A DNA stretch of 9,087 nt. Source: Microbacterium sp. GTDB taxonomy: Bacteria; Actinomycetota; Actinomycetes; Actinomycetales; Microbacteriaceae. Under the pieces are notes generated by a model. It was not told the origin of the DNA, did not search any database, and saw nothing but the letters and a program-made list of their open reading frames with translations. The translations under genes were made by a program, and so were the position numbers. Location of the stretch: NCBI GenBank assembly GCA_003248845.1, contig QFPD01000061.1:1-9087 (forward strand), in the 5' to 3' direction. Positions 1 to 9,087 of the stretch are shown here, piece after piece (within the stretch, counting starts at the first letter, position 1; each line of letters opens with the position of its first letter).

Positions 1-701
1 CCCCGGACGGGCGCGAACTGCACCGCGTGAGCGACGAGGCCAAGGATCAGTCCTACGTACTCGTCGTGCTCACCGCCGACCAGCTCGCACACACCTACTT
101 CCCGCTGGGATCGACCCCTTCAAAGGCTGTCGTTCGGGCCGAGGCCGCGGCGCGCGGGCTCACCGTTGCTCAGAAACCCGACAGCCACGACATCTGCTTC
201 ATCCCCGATGGCGACACCCGTGGCTGGCTCGCAGAGAAGGTCGGCGCGCAGACGGGCGAGATCGTCGACCGGTCGGGAGCTGTTGTCGGCCGTCATGACG
301 GGGCGCACGCCTATACGGTCGGCCAGCGTCGCGGGCTGTCTCTCGGCATTCCCGCGCCCGACGGCAAGCCGCGCTTCGTGCTCGAGGTGCGTCCCGTCTC
401 GAACACGGTCGTCGTCGGTCCCAAAGAGGCGCTCGCAACCGCCCGGATCGCGGGAGAGCGATTCACATGGGCGGGGCGGACCCCGGCATCCTCGTCGTTC
501 GACTGCCACGTGCAGATCCGCGCTCACGCCGAGCCCGTGCCCGCGCGCGCCGAGATCGATGCGGATGGGGTCACGGTGGTGCCCTCTGTGCCGTTCGAGG
601 GCGTCGCACCCGGCCAGACAGCCGTCCTCTACGACGGCACGCGCGTCATCGGACAGTTCACGATCGACCGGACGGTCTCCGCGGTTCCGCTGCCCGCCTG
701 A
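1..701 (+). CDS. mnmA: tRNA-specific 2-thiouridylase MnmA, 3' part (5' end outside window)
   Basis: MnmA uses ATP to adenylate C2 of the wobble uridine U34 in tRNA-Lys, tRNA-Glu and tRNA-Gln, then adds sulfur received through a persulfide relay. It acts in the cytoplasm. The reading frame (codons begin at position 3) is open from the window edge to TGA at 699-701, giving about 232 visible residues, so the N-terminal PP-loop and the first catalytic Cys lie upstream. Visible family marks are AKDQSYVL (codons 36-59), the DSHDICFI segment carrying the second catalytic Cys (codon TGC 195-197), the VGRHDGAHAYTVGQRRGL segment near 286-339, and a C-terminal beta-barrel domain ending at APGQTAVLYDG. 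No frameshift is seen. An internal ATG at 27 or GTG should not be taken as the start, because homology continues upstream to the edge. In actinobacteria mnmA commonly lies near ligA, as here. Identification is firm. Confidence 0.96.
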   Translation, partial: PDGRELHRVSDEAKDQSYVLVVLTADQLAHTYFPLGSTPSKAVVRAEAAARGLTVAQKPDSHDICFIPDGDTRGWLAEKVGAQTGEIVDRSGAVVGRHDGAHAYTVGQRRGLSLGIPAPDGKPRFVLEVRPVSNTVVVGPKEALATARIAGERFTWAGRTPASSSFDCHVQIRAHAEPVPARAEIDADGVTVVPSVPFEGVAPGQTAVLYDGTRVIGQFTIDRTVSAVPLPA

Positions 702-822
702 AGTCACCCCATCGCCTTCTCCCCATCCCGTGGATCTCGCGATGTCTCCACAGATCGCCGACGCGCACCGGCGTCAGTCCTCTCTCGCACCTACCGTGAC
801 GGGAACGACGCGGAGGTGCGGG
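702..822. other. mnmA - small membrane protein intergenic gap
   Basis: This 121-bp gap contains no convincing gene. It holds two weak inverted repeats: a 5-bp pair at 730-734/747-751 (GTGGA/TCCAC) and a 5-bp pair at 760-764/771-775 (GACGC/GCGTC). Neither is followed by a T run, so neither is a clear terminator. TACCGT at 793-798 fits a loose TANNNT -10 pattern for the next gene but has no visible -35. An in-frame ATG at 742 could extend the next protein by 27 residues but lacks a ribosome-binding site. Confidence 0.3.
812..817 (+). promoter_or_regulatory. Shine-Dalgarno site that decides the start at 823
   Basis: GGAGGT lies five bases before ATG 823. It supports that start over the in-frame ATG at 742, which has no comparable site. 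Confidence 0.7.
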
Positions 823-1473
823 ATGGAGACGAGAGGCGGGCGCGGCCGAGCGCGCCGAGGGTGGTGGGCCGTGGCCGGCGGCGCGGTGATCGTCGTCGGC
901 GCTCTGGCCGGAGTGAGTCTCGTCGGCGCGGGTGATCAGTCGTCGTCCGCGATCGCGGAGCGTGCGAGCCGTTTGGCCGCGGTGAACGGCGACGAACAGG
1001 TCGGCTACGACGACGGCGTGGTGTCGACACCGTGCTTCTCGTTCACACAGCCCGATATCGGCACTCCGTGGATGCTCGTGGCCGGCACACGCGGGTGCGC
1101 GGTCGCGCTCATGCCGCGGGGAGGCGACATGCTCACCGAGTTCCACGTGCGCGGACGGACCGGCAGCGGGACGGTCGAGGACGTGCTGAACGACGCGGTG
1201 GTTCGGGCACGGGACGCGGGTGAGCCGGTCGAGCGCGCCGAGGTCGTGGTGATCGCGGGGCGCGACGTCGGGGTGATGTTCCAGACGACCAGGGACGGCC
1301 TTCGCGTCGCCACCTACCTCGTTCCGATCCCGGCTGTGGCTTCGCGCGACGGGGCGCCGGTCGCCGTCGTCGACATCGGCGCGCTCATCAGTCCGTGGCA
1401 CGATGACGTCGTCACCCGCATCATCGGATCGCTGCCGGGTGCCCGCGAGGCCCCGGATGTCGGAGGCGGTTCG

Positions 1474-1476
<3 letters not shown>
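823..1476 (+). CDS. Small single-pass membrane-anchored or secreted protein, function unknown
   Basis: I do not recognise a family. The predicted protein has 217 residues. It starts with an Arg/Gly-rich cytoplasmic tail (residues 1-13), followed by one hydrophobic segment (about 14-36, rich in Ala, Val and Gly) that would act as a signal anchor or signal peptide. The rest is a soluble, probably extracytoplasmic domain of about 180 residues. There is no lipobox Cys. The only two cysteines, Cys71 (TPCFSF) and Cys92 (RGCAVAL), are 21 residues apart in the outer domain and could form a disulfide. The start was chosen for its ribosome-binding site at 812-817. The gene sits 121 bp after mnmA and 9 bp before ligA in the same direction, so it may be transcribed with mnmA. 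Its TAG stop forms the first half of the likely ligA -10 hexamer. Base composition matches its neighbours. It is very likely real, because it fills the gap with a good start site and sensible topology. Confidence 0.8.
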
Positions 1477-3817
<2,341 letters not shown>

Positions 3818-3819
<2 letters not shown>

Positions 3820-3834
3820 CCGCTCTCAGCGGTC
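3818..3834. terminator. Perfect hairpin shared by the 3' ends of ligA and the acyl-CoA ligase
   Basis: GACCGCT (3818-3824) and AGCGGTC (3828-3834) form a perfect 7-bp stem with a 3-base loop, CTC. In the ligA transcript it can extend by a G-U and a C-G pair (3817/3835, 3816/3836). The ligA stop (3817-3819) lies in one arm, and the stop of the opposite gene (complement of 3826-3828) overlaps the loop and the other arm. It would work as a two-way terminator for the convergent genes. There is no T run on either side, so it is not a classic intrinsic terminator; GC-rich hairpins without one are often proposed as terminators in actinobacteria. Confidence 0.55.
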
Positions 3835-5529
3835 GGGCTGGGTGAGCGCGAGGAGCGACTCGCGCACTTGGCGACGCAGAACCTTGCCGATGAGCGACGT
3901 CGGGAGCTCGTCCACGACGAAGATCCGGCGCGGCACCTTGTAGGGCGTCAGGATGCCGCGCGCGAACTCGCGAATCGCCTCGACGTCGACGTCCCTCGTC
4001 CCGTCGAGCACGACAGCGGCGACGACCTCTTCTCCGGAGTGCTCGCTCGGAAGGCCCACGACAGCGGCGTCCACGACATGGGGGTACTGGCGAAGAGCGT
4101 TCTCGACCTCGGTGGGGGCCACGTTGAATCCGCCGGTGATGATGAGTTCCTTGATGCGGTCGACGATGCGCACGAACCCCTCCTGGTCGATCTGCACGAT
4201 GTCACCGGTGCGGAACCAGCCGTCGACGAGCACCTCCTCAGTCGCCTCGGGCTTGCCGTAGTACCCCTGGAAGACCTGCGGTCCGCGCACGACGAGTTCG
4301 CCGCGTTCGCCTTCGGGCACGTCGCGTGTCGGATCGTCCGGGTCGACGACGCGGCACTCCGTACCCGGAAGCGGCAGGCCCACCGTGCCGGGCTTGCGGT
4401 TCGGGGCGACCGGATTCGCCATGAGCACGGGGGAGCACTCGGACAGGCCGTAGCCCTCGACGAGGTAGCCGCCGGTTGCCGCTTCGAACGGGACGACCAG
4501 CTCGTGCGGCAGCGCCATCGCCCCCGAGATCGCGATCTCCGTGCCGGCGAGCGACACACCCTCCGCCTGCGCCGCCTTCAGAAGGCGGTCCGCGATCGGC
4601 GGGACGAGCGGCAGGAACGTCGCCGGATGCTTCTTGGTGACCTCGAGGACCATCGCCGGTTCGAACCGGGGAAAGAGCACGAGACGTGCCCCCATCGACA
4701 TCGCGAAGGTGAGGCACAGGGTGAGGCCGTACGCGTGGAACATCGGCAGCACGGCATACACCACGCAGCCCTCGCCGCGGCGGATCGACGGCACCCACGC
4801 CTGTGCCTGCCGGGCGTTGGCCAGGAGATTCCGGTGTGTCAGCACGGCGCCTTTGGGCGTGCCCGTCGTACCACTCGTGTACTGGATGATGGCGACGTCG
4901 TCGGTCGCGGGGCCGGGGAAGGATGCCGACAGCTTCGGCACCGCGAGGAGCTTCTCCCACGGGGTGGCTCCGCTCGTGCGCGTCGTGAGCGCGTCGCGCG
5001 ATTCGCGCGCCTTCGCGATCGGCAGGCGCAGCGCGAGGCGCAGGGAGAGCGGCATGGCACGGGTCACGTCGACGCTGACGAGGTTCTCCACGGCCAGGTC
5101 TGCGGGGAACTCCTGCACGGTGTGGACGACCTTGCTCCACACGATCGCCGTCTTGGCGCCGTGATCCTCGAACTGCTTGCGCAGTTCCCGCGGGGTGTAG
5201 AGCGGATTGTGCTCGACGGCGATCGCGCCGAGCCGCAGGATCGCGTAGAACGCGACGATGTGCTGCGGACAGTTGGGCAGAACGATCGCGACGGTGTCGC
5301 CCTTTCCGACTCCGAGCGCCTTCAACGCCGCCGCTGCGTGTTCGACGGCATCCATCAGCTCCCGATAGGTCATTTCGCGGCCGAAGAACTGCAGCGCGGG
5401 CGCATCGGGGTAGTCGCGCGCGGACGACGCGACGATGTCGAGGAGCGAGCCCGTAACCGCGGGGAGATCGGCGGGGACCCCCTCGGCGTAGCTGCGGATC
5501 CAGGGGCGCGGAGGGTCGTACGTGCTCAC
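3826..5529 (-). CDS. FadD-like long-chain fatty acid-CoA ligase (AMP-forming)
   Basis: Enzymes of this family activate a carboxylic acid with ATP to an acyl-AMP and then form acyl-CoA, the entry step to beta-oxidation or lipid synthesis. The protein has 567 residues, usual for bacterial FadD. Motifs in order: the phosphate-binding loop YTSGTTGTPKG (217-227) followed by AVLTHRN, PMFHAYGLT (262-270), GYGLSECSPV (359-368), GWFRTGDI (437-444), DRIKELIITGGFNVAPTEVE (457-476), and PTSLIGKVLRR with the likely catalytic Lys549. The region HNPLYTPREL (108-117) is typical of the fatty acyl-CoA ligase branch. Substrate chain length cannot be read from sequence. The open frame continues upstream to 5760, but that part is antisense to gatC. 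GTG 5529 is chosen because family similarity begins there and a TAGGCT hexamer lies seven bases before it. The gene is divergent from gatC and convergent with ligA, so it is its own transcription unit. Another acyl-adenylating activity is possible. Confidence 0.93.
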   Translation of the reverse strand: MSTYDPPRPWIRSYAEGVPADLPAVTGSLLDIVASSARDYPDAPALQFFGREMTYRELMDAVEHAAAALKALGVGKGDTVAIVLPNCPQHIVAFYAILRLGAIAVEHNPLYTPRELRKQFEDHGAKTAIVWSKVVHTVQEFPADLAVENLVSVDVTRAMPLSLRLALRLPIAKARESRDALTTRTSGATPWEKLLAVPKLSASFPGPATDDVAIIQYTSGTTGTPKGAVLTHRNLLANARQAQAWVPSIRRGEGCVVYAVLPMFHAYGLTLCLTFAMSMGARLVLFPRFEPAMVLEVTKKHPATFLPLVPPIADRLLKAAQAEGVSLAGTEIAISGAMALPHELVVPFEAATGGYLVEGYGLSECSPVLMANPVAPNRKPGTVGLPLPGTECRVVDPDDPTRDVPEGERGELVVRGPQVFQGYYGKPEATEEVLVDGWFRTGDIVQIDQEGFVRIVDRIKELIITGGFNVAPTEVENALRQYPHVVDAAVVGLPSEHSGEEVVAAVVLDGTRDVDVEAIREFARGILTPYKVPRRIFVVDELPTSLIGKVLRRQVRESLLALTQPDR

Positions 5530-5536
5530 GCGTGCC

Positions 5537-5542
5537 AGCCTA
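5537..5542 (-). promoter_or_regulatory. Probable -10 element of the acyl-CoA ligase gene
   Basis: Read on the minus strand, this is TAGGCT, seven bases before GTG 5529. Transcription would start at or one base before the start codon, giving a leaderless or nearly leaderless mRNA. No -35 hexamer and no Shine-Dalgarno are evident. Confidence 0.5.
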
Positions 5543-5543
5543 G

Positions 5544-5580
5544 CCGTGGGCACACGGGCACGGGAGGGTGCTGAGCGCCC
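5544..5580. repeat. Short palindromes between the divergent acyl-CoA ligase and gatC promoters
   Basis: Two small inverted repeats lie between the two -10 hexamers. One is CCGTG/CACGG (5544-5548/5553-5557, 4-base loop). The other is GGGTGC/GCGCCC (5566-5571/5575-5580, 3-base loop, one T-G mismatch). GGGCAC also occurs as a direct repeat at 5548-5553 and 5556-5561. A regulator could bind here, but GC-rich DNA forms such repeats by chance. Confidence 0.3.
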
Positions 5581-5583
5581 AAC

Positions 5584-5589
5584 TAGACT
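5584..5589 (+). promoter_or_regulatory. Probable -10 element of a leaderless gatCAB promoter
   Basis: TAGACT ends seven positions before GTG 5596, so transcription would begin on the first base of that codon. This is the same hexamer and spacing as before ligA. It decides between two adjacent GTG codons (5593 and 5596) in favour of the second. No -35 or Shine-Dalgarno is seen. Confidence 0.6.
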
Positions 5590-5595
5590 GTCGTG

Positions 5596-5895
5596 GTGTC
5601 TGAAATCACCCCCGATCTCGTCCGCCATCTCGGCGTGCTGGCCCGCATCCAGCTCGACGACCGCGAAGTGGAGCGCCTGACCGGCCAGCTCTCCGCGATC
5701 GTCGACAACATCGCGAAGGTGTCGGAGGTCGCAACTCCCGACGTGCCCGCGACGAGCCACCCGATCCCGCTCGAGAACGCCTTCCGTCCCGACGTCGTGG
5801 GCGGCATGCTGACCGTCGAGCAGGTGCTCCAGAACGCTCCGGATGCCACGGACGACCGTTTCAAGGTCACGGCGATCCTCGGGGAGGAGCAGTGA
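5596..5895 (+). CDS. gatC: Asp/Glu-tRNA amidotransferase subunit C, GatC
   Basis: GatC is the small subunit of the GatCAB amidotransferase. It has no catalytic site; it wraps around the GatA-GatB interface and stabilises the complex. The protein has 99 residues, normal for the family. Recognisable parts are the N-terminal helices with [12 protein letters not shown] (9-20), a second helix with [12 protein letters not shown] (28-39), the extended segment [12 protein letters not shown] (55-66), and a C-terminal [16 protein letters not shown] stretch (80-95). GTG at 5593 is also in frame and would add one residue; 5596 is preferred because of its position relative to TAGACT at 5584-5589. The stop codon overlaps the gatA start by four bases (GTGA), which points to translational coupling. 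It is the first gene of the gatCAB operon. Confidence 0.97.
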   Translation: MSEITPDLVRHLGVLARIQLDDREVERLTGQLSAIVDNIAKVSEVATPDVPATSHPIPLENAFRPDVVGGMLTVEQVLQNAPDATDDRFKVTAILGEEQ

Positions 5896-7403
5896 GCGAC
5901 ATCATCCGACTGACCGCCGCGGACCTCTCCGCGAAGTTGAGTGTCGGCGAGGTGTCGTCGGTCGAGGCGACTCAGGCCCACCTCGACCGCATCGCCGCCG
6001 TCGATGGCGACGTGCACGCCTTCCTGCACGTGAGCGATCACGCTCTCGAGGTCGCGGCGGACATCGACCGCCGCCGCGCCGCAGGAGAGCAGCTCGGATC
6101 GCTCGCCGGCGTGCCCATCGCGATCAAGGACGTGCTGGTCACGACCGACATGCCGTCCACGAGCGGATCGAAGATCCTCGAGGGCTTCCTCTCGCCGTAC
6201 GACGCGACGGTCGTCGCGCGCTCGCGTGCGGCCGGCCTCGTGCCGCTCGGCAAGACCAACATGGACGAGTTCGCGATGGGCTCGTCGACCGAGCATTCCG
6301 CGTACGGACCGACGCGCAACCCGTGGGACCTGGACCGGATCCCCGGTGGCTCCGGTGGTGGCTCGGCCGCCGCGGTCGCGGCATTCGAGGCCCCGATCGC
6401 GCTCGGTTCCGACACCGGTGGCTCGATCCGCCAGCCCGCGCACGTGACGGGAACTGTGGGCATGAAGCCCACGTACGGCGGCGTCAGCCGCTTCGGCGCG
6501 ATCGCGCTGGCCTCGTCGCTCGACCAGGTCGGTCCCGTCTCGCGGACTGTGCTCGATTCGGCGCTCCTGCACGACGTCATCGGCGGGCACGACCCGAGTG
6601 ACGCGACGTCGCTCGAGGACGCCTGGCCGTCGTTCGCCGCTGCCGCGCGCGAGGGTGCGACCGGCGATGTGCTCAAGGGGCTCAAGGTCGGCATCATCCG
6701 GGAGTTGCCCGACTCCGGGTTCCAGGCGGGCGTCTCCGCCTCGTTCCGCGCCTCGCTGGCTCTTCTGGAGGCCCACGGCGCCGAGATCGTCGAGGTCAGC
6801 GCTCCGCACTTCGAGTACGGCGTCGCCGCGTACTACCTCATCCTCCCCGCCGAGGCGTCGAGCAACCTGGCGAAGTTCGACTCGGTCCGCTTCGGGCTGC
6901 GTGTGGATGTCCCCGGCGGCACCGTCGAGGACGTCATGGCGCGCTCGCGCGAGATCGGCTTCGGCGACGAGGTGAAGCGTCGCATCATCCTCGGCACGTA
7001 CGCGCTCTCCGCGGGCTACTACGACGCCTACTACGGGAGCGCGCAGAAGGTGCGCACGCTGATCCAGCGCGATTTCGACGCGGCGTTCGCCGGTGTCGAT
7101 GTGATCGCCACGCCCTCCGCGCCGACGACGGCGTTCCGGTTGGGGGAGAAGATCGACGACCCGCTGCAGATGTATCTCAACGACGTCACGACGATCCCGG
7201 TGAACCTCGCGGGCGTTCCCGGCATCTCGATCCCCTCGGGTCTCGCCGAGGAGGACGGCCTGCCGGTCGGCATCCAGTTCATCGCGCCCGCGCGCGAGGA
7301 TGCGCGCCTGTACCGAGTGGGGGCGGCGCTCGAAGCGCTGCTGGTGGATTCATGGGGTGGTCCGCTGCTGGACCGCGCGCCCCGACTGGGAGGGAACCTC
7401 TGA
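5892..7403 (+). CDS. gatA: Asp/Glu-tRNA amidotransferase subunit A, GatA (amidase)
   Basis: GatA is the glutaminase subunit. It releases ammonia from glutamine (or asparagine) and passes it through a channel to GatB. The protein has 503 residues and belongs to the amidase-signature family. The Ser-cisSer-Lys triad is visible: Lys79 in VPIAIKDVL, Ser154 in [14 protein letters not shown] (151-164), and nucleophile Ser178 in [11 protein letters not shown]. From memory, these numbers agree with those of Staphylococcus aureus GatA. The residue after Ser154 is Gly where many members have Ser. Other family stretches are [15 protein letters not shown] (120-134), [14 protein letters not shown] (189-202) and, near the C-terminus, [13 protein letters not shown]. 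The GTG start overlaps the gatC stop by four bases and has GGAGGA at 5883-5888, close to the start. The stop TGA shares one base with the gatB ATG. The gene is intact and in operon order. Confidence 0.99.
   Translation: MSDIIRLTAADLSAKLSVGEVSSVEATQAHLDRIAAVDGDVHAFLHVSDHALEVAADIDRRRAAGEQLGSLAGVPIAIKDVLVTTDMPSTSGSKILEGFLSPYDATVVARSRAAGLVPLGKTNMDEFAMGSSTEHSAYGPTRNPWDLDRIPGGSGGGSAAAVAAFEAPIALGSDTGGSIRQPAHVTGTVGMKPTYGGVSRFGAIALASSLDQVGPVSRTVLDSALLHDVIGGHDPSDATSLEDAWPSFAAAAREGATGDVLKGLKVGIIRELPDSGFQAGVSASFRASLALLEAHGAEIVEVSAPHFEYGVAAYYLILPAEASSNLAKFDSVRFGLRVDVPGGTVEDVMARSREIGFGDEVKRRIILGTYALSAGYYDAYYGSAQKVRTLIQRDFDAAFAGVDVIATPSAPTTAFRLGEKIDDPLQMYLNDVTTIPVNLAGVPGISIPSGLAEEDGLPVGIQFIAPAREDARLYRVGAALEALLVDSWGGPLLDRAPRLGGNL
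7388..7393 (+). promoter_or_regulatory. Shine-Dalgarno site that decides the gatB start at 7403
   Basis: GGGAGG lies nine bases before ATG 7403. The open frame also has an ATG at 7352, inside gatA, but that one has no such site, and the 17 extra residues do not look like GatB. Confidence 0.65.
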
Positions 7404-8917
7404 TGGCGAAGGTCGCACTCATGGACTTCGACGAGGCGCTCCAGCGCTTCGAGCCCGTGCTCGGCTTCGAAGTGCATGTCGAGCTCAACACAGAGACGAA
7501 GATGTTCTCGGCGGCGGCCAACCCCGCGCACGAGCGCAACCACGGCGCGGCGCCGAACACGCTCGTCGCCCCGGTCGACATGGGTCTGCCCGGCTCGCTG
7601 CCGGTCGTCAACGAGCAGGCCGTGCGCTATTCGATCTCTCTCGGCCTCGCGCTAGGCTGCTCGATCGCGCCGTCGAGCCGGTTCGCGCGCAAGAACTACT
7701 TCTACCCCGATCTCGGTAAGAACTACCAGATCAGTCAGTACGACGAGCCGATCGCGTTCGAAGGCCAGGTCGAGGTCGAACTCGCCGACGGCACGACGTT
7801 CGACATCCCGATCGAGCGCGCGCACATGGAGGAGGATGCCGGAAAGCTCACCCATATGGGCGGGGCGACCGGCCGTATCCAGGGCGCCGAATACTCGCTC
7901 GTCGACTACAACCGTGCCGGCGTCCCGCTCGTCGAGATCGTCACGAAGCCCATCTTCGGTGCGGAGCATCGCGCACCGGAGCTCGCCGCTGCCTACGTGC
8001 GGGCGATCCGCGACATCGTGATCGGCCTCGGGATCTCCGAGGCGCGCATGGAGCGCGGCAACCTCCGCTGCGATGCGAACGTGTCGCTGCGCCCGCGCGG
8101 GCAGGAGAAGCTCGGCACGCGTACGGAGACCAAGAACGTCAACTCCATGCGATCGGTCGAGCGCGCGGTCCGCTACGAGATCCAGCGGCAGGCGGCGATC
8201 CTCGCAGCGGGCGGATCGATCACGCAGGAGACGCGGCACTGGCACGAGGACACCGGGACCACATCGCCCGGGCGGCCGAAGTCGGATGCCGATGACTACC
8301 GCTACTTCCCCGAACCCGACCTGCTGCCGGTCGCTCCGTCGGCCGAGCTCGTCGAAAGTCTGCGGGCCGCGCTCCCTGAGCCGCCCGCGGCCCGGCGTCG
8401 GCGACTCAAGGCCGACTGGGGCTTCACGGACCTGGAGTTCCAGGACGTCGTCAACGGGGGGCTGCTGAACGAAGTCGAGGCGACCGTCGCGGCGGGGGCC
8501 GCACCTGCCGCCGCCCGCAAGTGGTGGACGGGGGAGATCACCCGCCTGGCGAACGCCGAGGGTGTCGAAGCAGGATCGCTCGTGTCGCCGGCATCCGTCG
8601 CCGACCTGCAGAAGCTCGTCGACGTCGGCACGCTCACCGACAAGCTGGCACGCCAAGTGCTCGAGGGCGTCATCGCGGGGGAGGGCACTCCGCAGGAGGT
8701 CGTCGATGCTCGCGGGCTCGCGGTCGTCTCCGACGACGGCGCGCTCATCGCCGCGATCGACGAGGCGTTGGCCGCACAGCCCGATGTGCTCGCGAAGATC
8801 CGCGACGGCAAGGTGCAGGCGGCGGGCGCCGTCATCGGTGCGGTCATGAAGGCGATGCGCGGTCAGGCGGATGCTGCCCGCGTGCGGGAGCTCGTGCTGG
8901 AGCGTGCGGCGCAGTAG
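7403..8917 (+). CDS. gatB: Asp/Glu-tRNA amidotransferase subunit B, GatB
   Basis: GatB binds the mischarged Glu-tRNA(Gln) or Asp-tRNA(Asn), phosphorylates the side-chain carboxylate with ATP and amidates it with ammonia from GatA. The protein has 504 residues. The cradle domain shows [10 protein letters not shown] (21-30), [19 protein letters not shown] (96-114), HMEEDAGK (141-148), [16 protein letters not shown] (165-180), [18 protein letters not shown] (219-236), TKNVNS (243-248) and [14 protein letters not shown] (297-310). A helical region follows, then the YqeY-like tail domain that contacts tRNA (about 360-504, ending with [14 protein letters not shown]). The Cys pair that binds zinc in some GatB proteins is absent: the stretch before [10 protein letters not shown] reads APVDM. 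Staphylococcal GatB also lacks it. The ATG overlaps the gatA stop by one base (TGATG). The gene is intact. gatA and gatB are adjacent here, whereas mycobacteria have pfkA between them. Confidence 0.99.
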   Translation: MAKVALMDFDEALQRFEPVLGFEVHVELNTETKMFSAAANPAHERNHGAAPNTLVAPVDMGLPGSLPVVNEQAVRYSISLGLALGCSIAPSSRFARKNYFYPDLGKNYQISQYDEPIAFEGQVEVELADGTTFDIPIERAHMEEDAGKLTHMGGATGRIQGAEYSLVDYNRAGVPLVEIVTKPIFGAEHRAPELAAAYVRAIRDIVIGLGISEARMERGNLRCDANVSLRPRGQEKLGTRTETKNVNSMRSVERAVRYEIQRQAAILAAGGSITQETRHWHEDTGTTSPGRPKSDADDYRYFPEPDLLPVAPSAELVESLRAALPEPPAARRRRLKADWGFTDLEFQDVVNGGLLNEVEATVAAGAAPAAARKWWTGEITRLANAEGVEAGSLVSPASVADLQKLVDVGTLTDKLARQVLEGVIAGEGTPQEVVDARGLAVVSDDGALIAAIDEALAAQPDVLAKIRDGKVQAAGAVIGAVMKAMRGQADAARVRELVLERAAQ

Positions 8918-8925
8918 TGCTCCCG

Positions 8926-8964
8926 ATCCTCCCTCGCGTCCGTGTCGGTGGTGTGGGGGAGGAT
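8926..8964 (+). promoter_or_regulatory. Inverted repeat that could mask the dinB ribosome-binding site
   Basis: ATCCTCCC (8926-8933) is a perfect complement of GGGAGGAT (8957-8964). In RNA the stem can continue inward through seven more pairs, four of them G-U (8934-8940 with 8950-8956), leaving a 9-base loop. The 3' arm contains the dinB Shine-Dalgarno GGAGGA (8958-8963), seven bases before ATG 8971. Transcripts reading through from gatB could hide this site, while a transcript starting inside the repeat could not. It may instead simply end the gatCAB message, though there is no T run. Confidence 0.4.
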
Positions 8965-8970
8965 GGACGC

Positions 8971-9087
8971 ATGGGGCGGGGTGACGGCAGTGGACGGCGG
9001 GTGTCGCCGGCCGACGCCGACGACACCGGCACGAGGATCCTTCACGTCGACATGGACGCGTTCTACGCGTCGGTGGAGGTGCTCGAC
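8971..9087 (+). CDS. dinB: DNA polymerase IV DinB, 5' end only (continues past window)
   Basis: DinB is a Y-family polymerase that copies damaged DNA at stalled forks. Only the first 39 residues are inside the window. After a variable, Asp/Gly/Arg-rich N-terminal tail comes RILHVDMDAFYASVEVLD (22-39), the first catalytic motif of the family. It has metal-binding Asp27, and Tyr32 at the usual steric-gate position (E. coli DinB has Phe there). The ATG at 8971 is preferred for its well-spaced GGAGGA at 8958-8963. GTG 9001 is an in-frame alternative that would remove ten residues and has no strong ribosome-binding site. The gene begins 53 bases after gatB in the same direction. No LexA-type box is visible before it, so SOS control is not supported from this sequence. 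Whether the rest of the gene is intact cannot be seen. Confidence 0.93.
   Translation, partial: MGRGDGSGRRVSPADADDTGTRILHVDMDAFYASVEVLD

Noticed and set aside
166..822. Upstream extension of the small membrane protein frame into mnmA
   Set aside because: It overlaps mnmA in another frame, and the translation is Arg/Ser/Pro-rich shadow. ATG 823 has a good ribosome-binding site and is followed by a sensible membrane segment.
3868..5574. Plus-strand open frame of 568 codons opposite the acyl-CoA ligase
   Set aside because: The minus strand encodes all acyl-CoA ligase motifs in order. The plus-strand translation is an Arg/Asp/His-rich shadow.
5530..5760. N-terminal extension of the acyl-CoA ligase frame
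   Set aside because: The extension is antisense to gatC and its promoter. Family similarity begins near GTG 5529, which also has a -10 hexamer at the right distance.
5583..6809. Minus-strand open frame of 408 codons opposite gatC and gatA
   Set aside because: It is a shadow of gatC and gatA, with low-complexity translation and no motifs.
7430..7620. GatB lacking the zinc-binding cysteines as a sign of lost function
   Set aside because: Staphylococcal GatB, which is functional, also lacks them, and all other GatB motifs are intact.
7652..8656. Minus-strand open frame of 334 codons opposite gatB
   Set aside because: It is a shadow of gatB; the plus-strand frame carries all GatB motifs.
8959..8964. 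Leaderless -10 before dinB like those of ligA and gatC
   Set aside because: The hexamer at the matching distance is GAGGAT, lacking the first T of TANNNT, and GGAGGA here serves better as a Shine-Dalgarno.
8918..8970. SOS (LexA) box before dinB
   Set aside because: No sequence resembling the actinobacterial TCGAAC-N4-GTTCGA palindrome is present in the gap or at the end of gatB.

Overview
The window looks like ordinary chromosome from a high-GC actinobacterium, most likely Microbacteriaceae (Microbacterium-like). The grounds are the strong GC bias, frequent GTG starts, leaderless TAGRCT-type promoters, the protein sequences, and the gene neighbourhood mnmA - ligA - gatC - gatA - gatB. That is an inference from content and not a database match.

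Layout. 1-701 (+) is the 3' part of mnmA (tRNA 2-thiouridylase). 823-1476 (+) is a small, unrecognised, membrane-anchored protein. 1486-3819 (+) is ligA (NAD-dependent DNA ligase). 3826-5529 (-) is a FadD-like acyl-CoA ligase that converges on ligA with a 6-bp gap. 5596-5895, 5892-7403 and 7403-8917 (+) are gatC, gatA and gatB, overlapping end to start as one operon. 8971-9087 (+) is the first 39 codons of dinB (DNA polymerase IV). No gene-free stretch exceeds about 120 bp. I saw no tRNA or rRNA gene, insertion sequence, CRISPR array, integrase or prophage gene.

How the genes fit together. MnmA thiolates U34 of tRNA-Gln, tRNA-Glu and tRNA-Lys. GatCAB amidates Glu-tRNA(Gln) to Gln-tRNA(Gln). 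The two therefore act on the same tRNA family. LigA and DinB belong to DNA replication and repair. The acyl-CoA ligase is a lipid-metabolism gene set between them on the opposite strand.

Control signals. Three genes (ligA, the acyl-CoA ligase and gatC) have a TAGACT or TAGGCT hexamer placed so that transcription would begin at or next to the GTG start codon, which points to leaderless mRNAs. The ligA and acyl-CoA ligase stop codons both lie in one perfect 7-bp hairpin, a candidate two-way terminator. The dinB ribosome-binding site can pair with a sequence just after gatB.

I found no evidence of a new biological system. The points worth a second look are these small regulatory structures, two lineage-type insertions in LigA, and an excess of the hexamer GGATGC.
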